Origin: Pseudomonadales bacterium
GTDB taxonomy: Bacteria; Pseudomonadota; Gammaproteobacteria; Pseudomonadales; Pseudohongiellaceae
NCBI GenBank assembly: GCA_022821865.1
Contig: JAJECW010000083.1
Coordinates: 1 to 46,074, forward strand
DNA: 46,074 bases
Reading direction: 5' to 3'
Below are positions 25,090-34,505 of the stretch, in pieces. Under the pieces are notes generated by a model, which was not told where the DNA came from, did not search any database, and saw only the letters and a list, made by a program, of their open reading frames with translations. The translations under genes and the position numbers were made by a program. Position 1 is the stretch's first letter. The number at the start of each line of letters is the position of its first letter.

Positions 25090-26067
25090 ATGTCGACCTT
25101 GTACATTGACAGGAAGGGAATCGAGATCAGCGCGGAAGCCGGGGTCTTGAGCCTGCGTGAACCGGACGCCAGACCCCGCACGGTGCCCCTGGCGAATCTT
25201 GAGCGCGTGGTGATTCGTGGCCGCGCTGACTTTTCCACTGCGGCGCTTGGTGCCATCACCGATGCCGGCGCCAGTGTGGTGGTTTTGAGTGGCAGGCGAA
25301 GTGAAAAAATCGCGAGTATCCTGGGCAGAACTCACAACGATGTATTGCGACGGCTCGGACAATTCGATGCCTTTCGCGATGCGGGCTCCCGCTTGCAATG
25401 GTCGAAGTCCCTGGCTGCGGCGAAAATCCGGGGACAAGGAAATCTGCTGCGGAAAGCGCTTGCCCGCAGGCCGGACAAGCGCCGGCCAGTTTTCAAGGCC
25501 ATGAAGCAACTGGAACAGGCCACTTTGCGGATTGACCGAGTCGGGCAGGATGCCCGAATCACGACACTGCTCGGAATTGAAGGCGCTGCCGCCGCCGCTT
25601 ACTTCAAGGCCTTCGCCGAGTTGTTCCCCCCTTCGCTTGGATTTGCCGCAAGGCGCCGTCGTCCGCCGCCCGACCCGGTCAATGCCTGTTTGTCGCTGGC
25701 CTATACCTTGCTTCATTACGAGGCGGTATCGGTTTGCCATGAAACCGGGCTTGACCCTCTGTTGGGCCTGTATCACGAGCCGGCGTTTGGCCGTGAGTCC
25801 CTCGCCGCGGACATTATCGAACCGTTCCGGCCCCATGTGGATGCATGGGTATGGGCCATGTTCAGGGAGCGCAAGCTGGCCAGCGAAAATTTTTCAAGCG
25901 ACAGCGGCGCGGTTTTGCTCAAAAAGGGGGCTCGCAAGATCTTTTACGAGGAATTCAATCCACTTGCCGTTGCATTGCGCCGGATGTTGCGGCGGCAATC
26001 CCGATTGGCCGCCAGACTGTTCATCAGCCGGGCGGAGGACAAGGGCATCATGCCGAAAGCGGCATGA
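25090..26067 (+). CDS. cas1: CRISPR integrase Cas1
   Basis: This 325-residue Cas1 integrates new spacers next to the leader. The N-terminal beta domain begins MSTLYIDRKGIEI and includes PLANLERVVIRG. The helical domain carries the metal-binding residues: E164 in GIEGAAAAAYF, H229 in LYHEPAFGRESLAAD, and D241/E244 in ADIIEPFRP. All are intact. The usual DPVNACLSLAYTLL segment is also present. There is no fused reverse transcriptase or Cas6. It lies between two cas2 genes, 4 bases after the first and 13 bases before the second, so the three are likely co-translated. Confidence 0.95.
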   Translation: MSTLYIDRKGIEISAEAGVLSLREPDARPRTVPLANLERVVIRGRADFSTAALGAITDAGASVVVLSGRRSEKIASILGRTHNDVLRRLGQFDAFRDAGSRLQWSKSLAAAKIRGQGNLLRKALARRPDKRRPVFKAMKQLEQATLRIDRVGQDARITTLLGIEGAAAAAYFKAFAELFPPSLGFAARRRRPPPDPVNACLSLAYTLLHYEAVSVCHETGLDPLLGLYHEPAFGRESLAADIIEPFRPHVDAWVWAMFRERKLASENFSSDSGAVLLKKGARKIFYEEFNPLAVALRRMLRRQSRLAARLFISRAEDKGIMPKAA

Positions 26068-26080
26068 GGATTCCGGACAG

Positions 26081-26368
26081 ATGCCCCTGAGCAGAAAAAC
26101 CAACTGGCTGATCTGTTACGATATCGCCAATCCGAGGCGGCTGCAGCGGGTTCATCGAATCGTCAGAAGGTTCGCCGCAACGTGTCAGTACTCGATATTC
26201 TGCAAAACCGCAACCCGGCGCGAGATCGTGAAACTGCTTGATGACCTCGAACCAGTGATTGACCCAAAGAGAGACGATGTGAGAGCCTACCCGCTGCGGC
26301 CTGCTGGCTCGCACCTTGAGGCTGGCAGGGAGTATTTCCCGGACGGTGTCTATTTCATGGACGATTAG
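26081..26368 (+). CDS. Cas2 (second, divergent copy)
   Basis: This 95-residue Cas2 has strand one NWLICYDIANPRRLQRVHRI with the conserved Asp, then VRRFAATCQYSIFCKTAT, typical of canonical Cas2 proteins. A later stretch DDVRAYPLRPAG matches the second beta strand. The two Cas2 proteins of this locus share only the fold-level pattern, so they look like separate lineages rather than a recent duplication. The start at 26081 lies 13 bases after the cas1 stop. It is the last gene before the leader. Confidence 0.85.
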   Translation: MPLSRKTNWLICYDIANPRRLQRVHRIVRRFAATCQYSIFCKTATRREIVKLLDDLEPVIDPKRDDVRAYPLRPAGSHLEAGREYFPDGVYFMDD

Positions 26369-26493
26369 TCTGCAATCTGTAACAATATGGCTTGTTTGAG
26401 TAGACCCAAAGGGGCTCAGTTCTTGATGGTGACGAAATTTCCCCATGCACAATGGCAATTCATTGTAATGGATGGAAATTTCTGTCGCATGAG
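26369..26493 (+). promoter_or_regulatory. CRISPR leader
   Basis: These 125 gene-free bases between the second cas2 and the first repeat are richer in A and T than the neighbouring genes. Close to the array there is a perfect inverted repeat, ACAATG-gcaatt-CATTGT (26449-26466), ending 27 bases before the first repeat. It could be a factor-binding or integration-guiding site. The leader position, and the degenerate repeat at the opposite end, indicate that new spacers enter at 26494 and that the array is read on the plus strand. Confidence 0.65.
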
Positions 26494-28147
26494 GTTCCAA
26501 CAAATTCCCTGACCAAGAAGGGATTAAGACCGGCCGGCGCCTGTCCGACCTCAGCCAGGACTTCAGGTTCCAACAAATTCCCTGACCAAGAAGGGATTAA
26601 GACACTGGCCCGCAGATCATCCATGGCCCGCCGACATGTTCCAACAAATTCCCTGACCAAGAAGGGATTAAGACAATTCGCTTCCCGTTCCATGCGACCC
26701 CGCTTTGGGTTCCAACAAATTCCCTGACCAAGAAGGGATTAAGACCATCGCGCAATGACATGTTTCTCGACGGGATGCGTTCCAACAAATTCCCTGACCA
26801 AGAAGGGATTAAGACCTCAGCCAATTGCTGGTGCTCGCCGCCGGCAGCCGTTCCAACAAATTCCCTGACCAAGAAGGGATTAAGACCCGACTACCAGAAT
26901 ACGATCATGCTGGGTGTGAGTTCCAACAAATTCCCTGACCAAGAAGGGATTAAGACTTCACGATCTCGTCATGACAGCATCCGCCCATGGTTCCAACAAA
27001 TTCCCTGACCAAGAAGGGATTAAGACACCGCCATGCTGCGCCACATACTGCTGCCATGTGGTTCCAACAAATTCCCTGACCAAGAAGGGATTAAGACATG
27101 ACACTGCAACCCCTTCTGCCGTTCCAGGGGAGTTCCAACAAATTCCCTGACCAAGAAGGGATTAAGACGTAAGCAGGGGGTACCATGCAGCCCGCAAGCC
27201 GTGTTCCAACAAATTCCCTGACCAAGAAGGGATTAAGACCTTTCGGCGGTTTACACAAACCAGAACGTAACGCGTTCCAACAAATTCCCTGACCAAGAAG
27301 GGATTAAGACGGCCGCCGACGCCCTCCTGAACCGACGCCCCAGCGTTCCAACAAATTCCCTGACCAAGAAGGGATTAAGACACCAGCAAGCGCATGCTTG
27401 CGTAGCCGCCCTGGGTTCCAACAAATTCCCTGACCAAGAAGGGATTAAGACAAATCGCCAAGGCCCAGGGCATGACCGACAAGCGTTCCAACAAATTCCC
27501 TGACCAAGAAGGGATTAAGACAATTGCTGCGGCTCGGTTTGCGCCCGGCGGTGAAGTTCCAACAAATTCCCTGACCAAGAAGGGATTAAGACACGCCAGC
27601 GGCCGCCGGCGTTTCGGTCTAGTGTTGTTCCAACAAATTCCCTGACCAAGAAGGGATTAAGACTTGCGGTTTGCCATAGCTAGTTACCTATGTGTGGTTC
27701 CAACAAATTCCCTGACCAAGAAGGGATTAAGACATACTGAGAACGGCCCATGTTGCCGCGAGGCAAAGTTCCAACAAATTCCCTGACCAAGAAGGGATTA
27801 AGACGCACGCGGGGTTGCCACATGGGGGTTGCTTGGGTTCCAACAAATTCCCTGACCAAGAAGGGATTAAGACGTTTGTTGCCATAGCTAGTTACCTATT
27901 GGGTTGCCGTTCCAACAAATTCCCTGACCAAGAAGGGATTAAGACCGGGGTAAACCCGCCTGGCGCCAGTGGTATGGGTTCCAACAAATTCCCTGACCAA
28001 GAAGGGATTAAGACGCACGCGGGGTTGCCACATGGGAGTTGCTTGGGTTCCAACAAATTCCCTGACCAAGAAGGGATTAAGACTTCTAGCGAGTAGTCAG
28101 TGGTATTCCCGTGGTTATGTTCCAACAAATTCCCTGACCAAGAAGGG
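26494..28147 (+). CRISPR. CRISPR array, 37-bp repeats, 23 spacers
   Basis: The repeat is 37 bases, starting GTTCCAACAAATTCC and ending GGGATTAAGAC. There are 23 full copies, from 26494-26530 to 28047-28083, which look identical. A last copy at 28119 matches only its first 29 bases. Spacers are 32 to 36 bases. The repeat can form a short hairpin (TCCCT/AGGGA with an 8-base loop), and the 3' end ATTAAGAC would be the 8-nt crRNA handle. Spacers 19 (27805-27836) and 22 (28015-28046) differ at a single base. Spacers 17 (27664-27696) and 20 (27874-27908) share 21 identical bases. The array is adjacent to cas1/cas2 and almost certainly serves the Cmr complex. Confidence 0.98.
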
Positions 28148-28184
28148 GTTCGGCGCCGGGCTGTTCCGGCATCGCGGGTCGCCA

Positions 28185-28238
28185 ATCGAAATCCCAAGTC
28201 GCATCTGTTACGCTTTGCCACAGAATTCGGGAGCGGAT
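28185..28238 (+). repeat. 54-bp direct repeat, right border of CRISPR-Cas module
   Basis: This copy is identical over 54 bases to 10939-10992 and in the same orientation. It lies 37 bases after the conserved part of the terminal CRISPR repeat and 51 bases before the dsbD-like gene. The flanks show no further match. The 12 bases gaattcgggagc inside it also occur in the hairpin-rich repeat at 46009-46020. Confidence 0.9.
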
Positions 28239-28289
28239 CGCGTAGAATTGGCTTGTTGCGGTTTGCGCCGATGATCCGGGACTGACGCC

Positions 28290-31220
28290 ATGTGGAAATT
28301 TGCGGCCCGACTGGCTGCCGTGTTGCTGCCATGCCTTGCCGGGGCCGGGCTCAAGGCCCAGGTGCATAGCACCGGGCAGATCGAAGTCGAACTGGTAGCC
28401 GAGACCACCACCGCGGTTCCGGGTGAAACCTTGTGGCTGGCCATTCGGCTCGATCCCATCGAGAACTGGCATACCTACTGGAAATTCGGCGGCGACAGCG
28501 GCGAGGCCACAAGCGCCGGGGACTGGCGGTTGCCGGCGGGTGTTTCACAGGACGCCGTGGGCGAGATCGTCTGGCCGATTCCCGAGTGGACGCCCTTCCT
28601 CGACTCGGGCCTGGTGACCTTCACCTATGGCCACGAAGTCTTCCTGCCGCTGCCGGTGGCCATTCCGGCCGATTTCAGCGGCGACAGCTTTGCCGCCGAA
28701 ACCACCATCGACTGGCAGGTCTGCGAGGTAATCTGCATTCCCGGCAGCGCCCGCTTTGGCGTGTCCCTGCCGGTGGCGGAGGCCCCGGTTGTCGATGAAC
28801 GCTGGCGCGAAGGATTCGCCACAGCCCGGGCCAATACGCCGGCGCCACTGGGCGAGCACGATCTCGTGGCCCGCTTCAATCGCCATGACGGCAAGGTCAA
28901 TGTCATGGTGCGGGCCGACGACGCGCGCTTTGCCGAAGTCGACGAGGCCTGGTTTTTACCCACCCGCGGCCGGGTCATGCGGTACGCGCCGTATCGCGAC
29001 GTGATGCTGGAAGATTCGCGCATCCAGATTTCCACCGAACAACACGCCCGCCATCCCATGGACATGACTGAACTCGACGGCCTGCTCGCCTGGGTCGACG
29101 AGGAGGGCGGACTGCACGGCTATGACCTGCGGCCGACCCTCGCCAGCGTGGCCTGGGACCATAGCATCGAAATCGAACTCATCGCCGAGAACGACAATAT
29201 CGTCCCCGGCGAAACCGCATGGCTCGGCCTGCGGCTGGATCCGGCGGAACATTGGCATACCTATTGGAAGATGGGCGGCGACAGCGGCGAGCCCACCAGC
29301 CTCGGCGAGTGGTCGGCGCCGCCTGGAACCGAAATCGGCCCATTGCAGTTTCCCGCGCCGAGTTGGCTGCCTTTCTACGATACCGACCTGGTGAATTTCG
29401 GCTACGAGGAGGAAGTGCTGCATCCCGTCGCCGTCACGATTCCCGCGGATTACGCCGGCGATACCGTGGAGATTTCCACCCTGGCCTACTGGAATGTCTG
29501 CGATCTGATCTGCATACCCGGCGAACAGCGGCTCGCCATCAGCCTGCCGGTGGGCGAAGCCCCGGCGCCCAACGCGGCCCATGCGGAATTGTTCGCCAGC
29601 GCCAGGGAAAACCTGCCGCTTGCCGACCACGATCTGGGCGTGCCCCTGCTTGCCGTGGCCGGGGAGCGGGTCAGCCTCGGTTTCGAGTCGCCCACGGTGG
29701 ATTTCGCCGCCTACAGCGACGCCTGGTTTTTTCCCGAACAACGCCGGGTAATCAAGCCCGGGCCCTTGCGCGACGTGTCGGTGCGGGGCAATCTGCTGCA
29801 GATTACCCACCAGCAGCCCAGGCGGATGCTTGACGACCTCGGTGCGGTCCACGGCACCCTGGTGCTCGAAGACGCCAATGGCGGGCGCACCGCGTTTGAA
29901 TTCGCCGATTCCGCCCGAATGGCGAGCTCGACAAGCCTGCCCGTCATGGCGGCCAATGTTTCCGGCGGCGGCGATGGCGGCGTCGGTCTGGCAAGCCTGC
30001 CCCTGTACATGCTGTTCGCCCTGCTTGGCGGCATGATTCTCAACCTGATGCCCTGCGTGTTTCCGGTGCTGTCGCTCAAGGCCCTGGGTTTTGTCGCCGC
30101 GTCCGGCGATACCGCCCGGCGGCAGCGCAACGAGGGGCTGGCCTATACCGGCGGAATTCTCGTATCCTTCGTGCTGCTGGCTTCGCTGCTCATCGCCCTG
30201 CGGGCGGCGGGGGAGCAGGTGGGCTGGGCCTTCCAGTTCCAGCAGCCCTGGTTCCTGGCCTTTATCGTGTACCTCTTTTTCACCCTGGGCCTGAGCCTCT
30301 CCGGCGTATTCGAGATCGGGACCGGGCTCATGGGAGTCGGCAACAATCTCACCACAGGGAAGGGCTACCGGGGTTCCTTCTTCACCGGCGTGCTCGCCAC
30401 CATAGTGGCGACGCCCTGCACCGCGCCATTCATGGGGCCGGCCCTCGGTTTCGCCCTGACCCAGCCCTGGATCGTGGCCATGCTCGTGTTCCTGTCGCTG
30501 GGATTCGGCATGGCGCTGCCGATTCTGGTGCTTTCCCGGGTTCCGGCCCTGACCCGTTTCCTGCCGCGCCCGGGCGCCTGGATGAATACCTTCAAGCAGT
30601 TCATGGCCTTCCCCCTGTACGCCTCGGCGGCTTTCTTCCTGTGGGTGCTCGGCAATCAGGTGGGTGTCATGGGCATGTCGCTGGTGCTCGGAGTTTGCAT
30701 CCTGCTGGCGCTTTCCGCCTGGCTGTATCAGCGGCGTCATGTGGTGGGGCCAGCCATGCGCGGCGCCAATTACGCGGTGGGCGTCGCCACCCTGTTTCTG
30801 GCCGGCTATCTGATGCAGACGCCCTTTCTCCAGACCCTGTCCCGGGCCGACACCGAACTCGCCGGGCAGGCCAGCGCCGAATTCGAGCCGTTCAGCGGCG
30901 CCCGGCTGACGGAATTGCGCTCGGCCGGCACGCCGGTTTTCGTCAACATGACCGCGGACTGGTGCATCACCTGCCTGGTGAATGAGCAAAGCACCCTGGG
31001 CACCGAGCGCGTGCAGCGGTCCATGGAAAGCAACAACATCGTCTACATGAAAGGGGACTGGACCAACGAAGACCCGGAAATCACCGCCGTGCTCGAAGAA
31101 TTCCGGCGGCCTTCGGTGCCGCTGTACGTGCTCTATCCGGGAGACCCGGCCGGCGAGCCGGTAATCCTGCCGCAAATTCTGACGCCGGCGATTCTCGACG
31201 ACGCCTTCAGCGCGATCTGA
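28290..31220 (+). CDS. dsbD: DsbD-like thiol:disulfide reductase with duplicated N-terminal domain
   Basis: This 976-residue protein has a signal peptide (about residues 1-23, ending GLKAQ). Two periplasmic domains of similar sequence follow, at about 28-165 and 292-430. Each contains the block ENWHTYWK.GGDSGE or EHWHTYWKMGGDSGE and a C-x3-C pair (C145/C149; C404/C408). A polytopic membrane domain starts near 570, with the cysteine pair C589 (LNLMPCVFPVLS) and C710 (VATPCTAPFMGP) typical of DsbD-beta. The C-terminal thioredoxin domain has W-C892-ITC895. It would carry electrons from the cytoplasm to periplasmic partners such as DsbC. Unlike classical DsbD, the N-terminal domain is of the ScsB-like type and is present twice. 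Confidence 0.88.
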   Translation: MWKFAARLAAVLLPCLAGAGLKAQVHSTGQIEVELVAETTTAVPGETLWLAIRLDPIENWHTYWKFGGDSGEATSAGDWRLPAGVSQDAVGEIVWPIPEWTPFLDSGLVTFTYGHEVFLPLPVAIPADFSGDSFAAETTIDWQVCEVICIPGSARFGVSLPVAEAPVVDERWREGFATARANTPAPLGEHDLVARFNRHDGKVNVMVRADDARFAEVDEAWFLPTRGRVMRYAPYRDVMLEDSRIQISTEQHARHPMDMTELDGLLAWVDEEGGLHGYDLRPTLASVAWDHSIEIELIAENDNIVPGETAWLGLRLDPAEHWHTYWKMGGDSGEPTSLGEWSAPPGTEIGPLQFPAPSWLPFYDTDLVNFGYEEEVLHPVAVTIPADYAGDTVEISTLAYWNVCDLICIPGEQRLAISLPVGEAPAPNAAHAELFASARENLPLADHDLGVPLLAVAGERVSLGFESPTVDFAAYSDAWFFPEQRRVIKPGPLRDVSVRGNLLQITHQQPRRMLDDLGAVHGTLVLEDANGGRTAFEFADSARMASSTSLPVMAANVSGGGDGGVGLASLPLYMLFALLGGMILNLMPCVFPVLSLKALGFVAASGDTARRQRNEGLAYTGGILVSFVLLASLLIALRAAGEQVGWAFQFQQPWFLAFIVYLFFTLGLSLSGVFEIGTGLMGVGNNLTTGKGYRGSFFTGVLATIVATPCTAPFMGPALGFALTQPWIVAMLVFLSLGFGMALPILVLSRVPALTRFLPRPGAWMNTFKQFMAFPLYASAAFFLWVLGNQVGVMGMSLVLGVCILLALSAWLYQRRHVVGPAMRGANYAVGVATLFLAGYLMQTPFLQTLSRADTELAGQASAEFEPFSGARLTELRSAGTPVFVNMTADWCITCLVNEQSTLGTERVQRSMESNNIVYMKGDWTNEDPEITAVLEEFRRPSVPLYVLYPGDPAGEPVILPQILTPAILDDAFSAI

Positions 31221-31247
31221 GCCGAACCGGGCAGGGGAGCGGTAGCA

Positions 31248-32252
31248 ATGACACGGATCGTGCGCCTGCTGTTGCTGCCGCTGCTGCTGGTCGCCGCCAA
31301 GGCGAATCCCCAGGCGCTCGACTTCAGCGCCGCCGACCGCGCGGCGCGGAATCTGCCGCGGCTGCACAGCCTCCTCATCCAGCATCGCGGCGAACTGGTT
31401 TTCGAGAAATACTACAACGGCGCCAGGGCGAACCGCCCGGCGAACATGAAGTCGGCGTCCAAAAGCGTAATCTCGGCCCTGGTGGGAATCGCCATCGCGC
31501 AGGGGCATATCGAGTCGGTGGACGCCACCCTGGGCGAGTTCTTTCCCGAGTATCTGGAAGGCGATGAATACGCGGCCAAGCGCGGCATCACCGTGGAGAA
31601 TCTGCTTACCATGCAGTCCGGACTGGAAACCACCAGCAATCGCAACTATGGCCGCTGGGTGGCGAGCCGCGACTGGGTCCGGTTCGCCATCGAACAACCG
31701 CTGGTGGCCGAACCGGGCACCCGCATGCTCTACAGCACCGGCAGCACCCACCTGCTGTCGGCGATCCTGACCCGGGCCACAGGCATGGACGCCAAGCAAT
31801 TCGCCCAACGGCACCTTGCCCGGCCCATGGGATTTTCCCTGTCCTACTGGCCCAAAGATCCCCAGGGAATCTATTTTGGCGGCAACGACATGGAAATGAC
31901 GCCCCGGCAAATGCTCGCCTTCGGCGCCATGTACCTCAACGGGGGAAAACACGGAGATACCCGGGTGGTGCCCGGGGAATGGGTTGCCTCATCCCATCAG
32001 CCGCACGCCCGCTCACCCCGCGGCCAGGGCCGCTATTACGGCTATGGCTGGTGGCTGCGAGACCTGGCGGGCATGCAGGTTCCCACCGCCTGGGGCTATG
32101 GCGGCCAGCTGATCTTCGTCGTGGATGAACTGGATCTGGTGGTAGTCGCCACCTCGGACAGCGTCCCCGGCCCCACCCGCCGCGGCCATCTCGGTCGCCT
32201 CTACGATCTCGTCGAAGACCAAATTCTCACGCCAGCCCGCCTGTCAATGTAG
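31248..32252 (+). CDS. Serine hydrolase, beta-lactamase class C family
   Basis: This 334-residue protein has an N-terminal hydrophobic signal peptide (LLLLPLLLVAAKA). The penicillin-binding fold shows S69-AS-K72 (the SxxK nucleophile motif), Y162-ST (the YxN-like motif) and a C-terminal WGYGGQ in place of the KTG or HSG box. The segments LSAILTRATG and RYYGYGWWLRD are common in the beta-lactamase/6-aminohexanoate-dimer hydrolase family. The natural substrate is unknown; an esterase or peptidase role is more likely than antibiotic resistance. It starts 27 bases after dsbD and may be co-transcribed. Its final base is the first base of a MITE-like repeat. Confidence 0.85.
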   Translation: MTRIVRLLLLPLLLVAAKANPQALDFSAADRAARNLPRLHSLLIQHRGELVFEKYYNGARANRPANMKSASKSVISALVGIAIAQGHIESVDATLGEFFPEYLEGDEYAAKRGITVENLLTMQSGLETTSNRNYGRWVASRDWVRFAIEQPLVAEPGTRMLYSTGSTHLLSAILTRATGMDAKQFAQRHLARPMGFSLSYWPKDPQGIYFGGNDMEMTPRQMLAFGAMYLNGGKHGDTRVVPGEWVASSHQPHARSPRGQGRYYGYGWWLRDLAGMQVPTAWGYGGQLIFVVDELDLVVVATSDSVPGPTRRGHLGRLYDLVEDQILTPARLSM

Positions 32253-32340
32253 CAATTCTCATTATGGCAATGGGCGCGCTCACATTGGTCATCCTGCGCG
32301 CAGAATGACATGAAGGTTGGAGCGCCAAGATGAGAATTGC
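32252..32340. mobile_element. 89-bp MITE-like element with 11-bp terminal inverted repeats
   Basis: The element begins GCAATTCTCAT (32252-32262) and ends with its exact reverse complement ATGAGAATTGC (32330-32340). Its left 50 bases recur inverted at 4895-4944. It fills almost the whole space between the convergent serine hydrolase and PP2C genes, so transcripts from either side would read into a potential long hairpin that might act as a terminator. Confidence 0.75.
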
Positions 32341-32350
32341 CAGGGAACAG

Positions 32351-33106
32351 TCATTCTTCGTCAACATGAATCAGTACGGCGGCGATATTGTCCCGGCCGC
32401 CGTTGCGGTTGGCGTATTCCACGAGTTTGTTGATGCCGGCTTCGATGTCGGCGCCATGGTCGTTGAGGATGTCCTTGAGCTGCCAGTCGGCGACCATGTT
32501 GTAGAGGCCGTCGGAGCAGAGCAGCAACACGTCGCCGGATTCGAGATCGTGTTCGAGGAATTCGACTTCCACCTCTTCAAGGACGCCAAGGGCCCGGGTC
32601 AGAATGTGGTCGATATTGGAAAGGGAAACGCTGCCGCTTGAGGCTGTGCCCCTGGCGAGCAGTTCATTGGCGAGTGTGTGATCGTGCGACAACTGTTCGA
32701 GTTGTTTTTTCCGCATCAGATAGAGGCGGGAATCCCCCACGCAGCCCGCGAGCAGGCGGCGGCCATCGATTCGCGCCGCGATCAGCGTGGTGCTCATGCC
32801 GTTCATGCTCTTGCTGGACCTGGCGGCAAGGAAAATCCTGCGATTGGCGGCGCTGATCGCCTCTTCCAGTTGCTCGCGCAGGCTGCCCCGGATCTGGACC
32901 GCGGGCCGGTCCGGTCGAAACTCGGTGAGCAGCGAAGTGACCGCCATGCAGGAAGCGATTTCCCCCGAGGCGCGGCCGCCGAGACCGTCCGCAACCATCG
33001 CCAGGGCGGCTTCTTCATCGAATCCGACAAAATCTTCGTTGTATTCGCGCAAAACGCCGGAATCGGTCTTGCCGGCAATGCGAACGCTGAAAGCTGGTTC
33101 ACTCAT
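32351..33106 (-). CDS. PP2C-family serine/threonine phosphatase
   Basis: This 251-residue cytosolic PPM/PP2C phosphatase of the bacterial Stp1/PppA type has the expected metal-binding motifs in order. They are KTDSGVLREYNEDFVG, then AMVADGLGGRASGEIAS, LLAGCVGDSRLYLM, LLCSDGLYNMVAD, and NGGRDNIAAVLIHVDE at the C-terminus. There is no extra sensor domain or membrane segment. No partner kinase is seen in the window. It is convergent with the serine hydrolase and divergent from the PerM-type gene, with about 220 bases between the two start codons. Confidence 0.92.
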   Translation of the reverse strand: MSEPAFSVRIAGKTDSGVLREYNEDFVGFDEEAALAMVADGLGGRASGEIASCMAVTSLLTEFRPDRPAVQIRGSLREQLEEAISAANRRIFLAARSSKSMNGMSTTLIAARIDGRRLLAGCVGDSRLYLMRKKQLEQLSHDHTLANELLARGTASSGSVSLSNIDHILTRALGVLEEVEVEFLEHDLESGDVLLLCSDGLYNMVADWQLKDILNDHGADIEAGINKLVEYANRNGGRDNIAAVLIHVDEE

Positions 33107-33327
33107 GATGGTTTGCGGTTTCCCTCGATACGGTTTGCCGCGGCGAATCGGGAAGGCTTGCTGCTCCTCTTCGCCGGTGGCTGCGGGAAAGTCTAGCGCA
33201 AGCCGCCCGCTTTGTGAAAACCGGACCCGGACGAGGCGCGGTCCACCGCTTTGGGCGGGGCGAAATATGATAATCTTCGCGGGTTTCGGAGAAGGGGTTC
33301 CGGCCCACGCGGGATCCCGGGGAAAGT

Positions 33328-34485
33328 ATGTCGATGAAAGTGCTGAACTACTTGGCCGTCGTGCTGCTGGTAGTCGTGGTCTTTTACCTGCTGATCGTCG
33401 GCGAGTCGCTGTTGCTGCCGCTGGTGATCGCCGTTGCGCTATGGTATCTGATCAATACCCTGGCGGCGGCTCTCGGCAGGCTTTCCGTTGGCAAATTCTC
33501 GATCCCCGGGCCGATTTGCCTGTTGCTGTCGATTTTCACCTTTCTTGGCCTCATCTGGGGCCTGGTCAATTTTCTCAGCGCCTCCTTTGGCGGGGTCATG
33601 GAAATGGCGCCGGTCTATCAGGACAACCTGATCCGCCGGCTGGAATCGCTGTCCCTGCCTTTTGTTGATGTGGGCGCGATCCAGGGCGAGAATTTCGGCC
33701 AGACGCTGATCGACTGGATTGACCTGCCGAGCTACGCCACATCCCTGGCGGGTTCGGCGGCGGGAATCCTGGCAAGCAGCAGCCTGATCCTCATCTATCT
33801 GGGCTTTCTGTTTTTCGAGCAAAGACAGTTCAACAACAAGATCAGCGCGCTGGTATCCAACGAAGCCAGGGAAAAGGAAGTGCGCGGCATTTTCGAGCGA
33901 ATCCGGGACGACATCCAGAAATACATCAGCATCAAGATGTTCACAAGCTCCCTCACCGGCCTGCTCAGTTGCGGGCTGCTTTTGCTGATGGGAGTCGATT
34001 TCGCCGGCGTCTGGGGATTGCTGATTTTCCTGCTCAATTTCATTCCCACCGTGGGCTCGATAATCGCCACCATGTTTCCCGCCATGATCGCCCTGGCCCA
34101 GTCAGACGGCTACTACCTTTTCTTCATGGTGCTGGGGGGCATTGGCGCATTTCAGGTGGTGATCGGCAATGTGATCGAGCCGCGGCTGATGGGCAGTTCG
34201 TTCAATCTGAGCCCGATCGTCATTCTTCTGAACCTGGCGCTGTGGGGCACGATCTGGGGAATACCCGGCGCGTTTCTCTGCGTTCCGTTCCTGATCATCT
34301 TCACCATCATCATGAGCCATTTCCCGAGGACTCGGCCCATCGCCATCATCCTTTCCAGTGACGGCTACCTGCGCGTACCGCTGGAAGAGGCGCTGGAAAC
34401 GTTCTCGTTCACCGGTCGAGACTGCAATGCGCCGATGCCCGGTTCGGACGACGACGCCGACGAGCGCGACAAGAACGGCGATTGA
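33328..34485 (+). CDS. AI-2E/PerM-type transporter-like membrane protein
   Basis: This 385-residue polytopic inner-membrane protein has about 7-8 hydrophobic segments. The last block reads [38 protein letters not shown] and [19 protein letters not shown]. These are signatures of the AI-2E transporter (PF01594) family. Members have been linked to autoinducer-2 or ion transport, so the substrate here is uncertain. GGGGAAAG lies just before ATG 33328. The acidic C-terminal tail ([12 protein letters not shown]) is cytosolic. alaS begins 20 bases downstream, so the two could share a transcript. Confidence 0.88.
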   Translation: MSMKVLNYLAVVLLVVVVFYLLIVGESLLLPLVIAVALWYLINTLAAALGRLSVGKFSIPGPICLLLSIFTFLGLIWGLVNFLSASFGGVMEMAPVYQDNLIRRLESLSLPFVDVGAIQGENFGQTLIDWIDLPSYATSLAGSAAGILASSSLILIYLGFLFFEQRQFNNKISALVSNEAREKEVRGIFERIRDDIQKYISIKMFTSSLTGLLSCGLLLLMGVDFAGVWGLLIFLLNFIPTVGSIIATMFPAMIALAQSDGYYLFFMVLGGIGAFQVVIGNVIEPRLMGSSFNLSPIVILLNLALWGTIWGIPGAFLCVPFLIIFTIIMSHFPRTRPIAIILSSDGYLRVPLEEALETFSFTGRDCNAPMPGSDDDADERDKNGD

Positions 34486-34505
34486 CGCCGTACCGGCCCG
34501 CTATC

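Noticed and set aside
25090-26067. Reverse transcriptase or Cas6 fusion to Cas1
   Set aside because: The protein has only the normal Cas1 domains at ordinary length.
27121-27131. Extra repeat start (gttcc) inside spacer 9
   Set aside because: Only five bases match. The true repeat starts at 27132.
26460-28332. Short open frames across the CRISPR array
   Set aside because: They consist of translated repeats and spacers and are not genes.
28956-31952. Long minus-strand open frame of 998 residues opposite the dsbD-like and serine hydrolase genes
   Set aside because: It is antisense to two clear genes, has low complexity rich in His, Gly and Gln, and shows no domain. It is a shadow of high-GC coding sequence.
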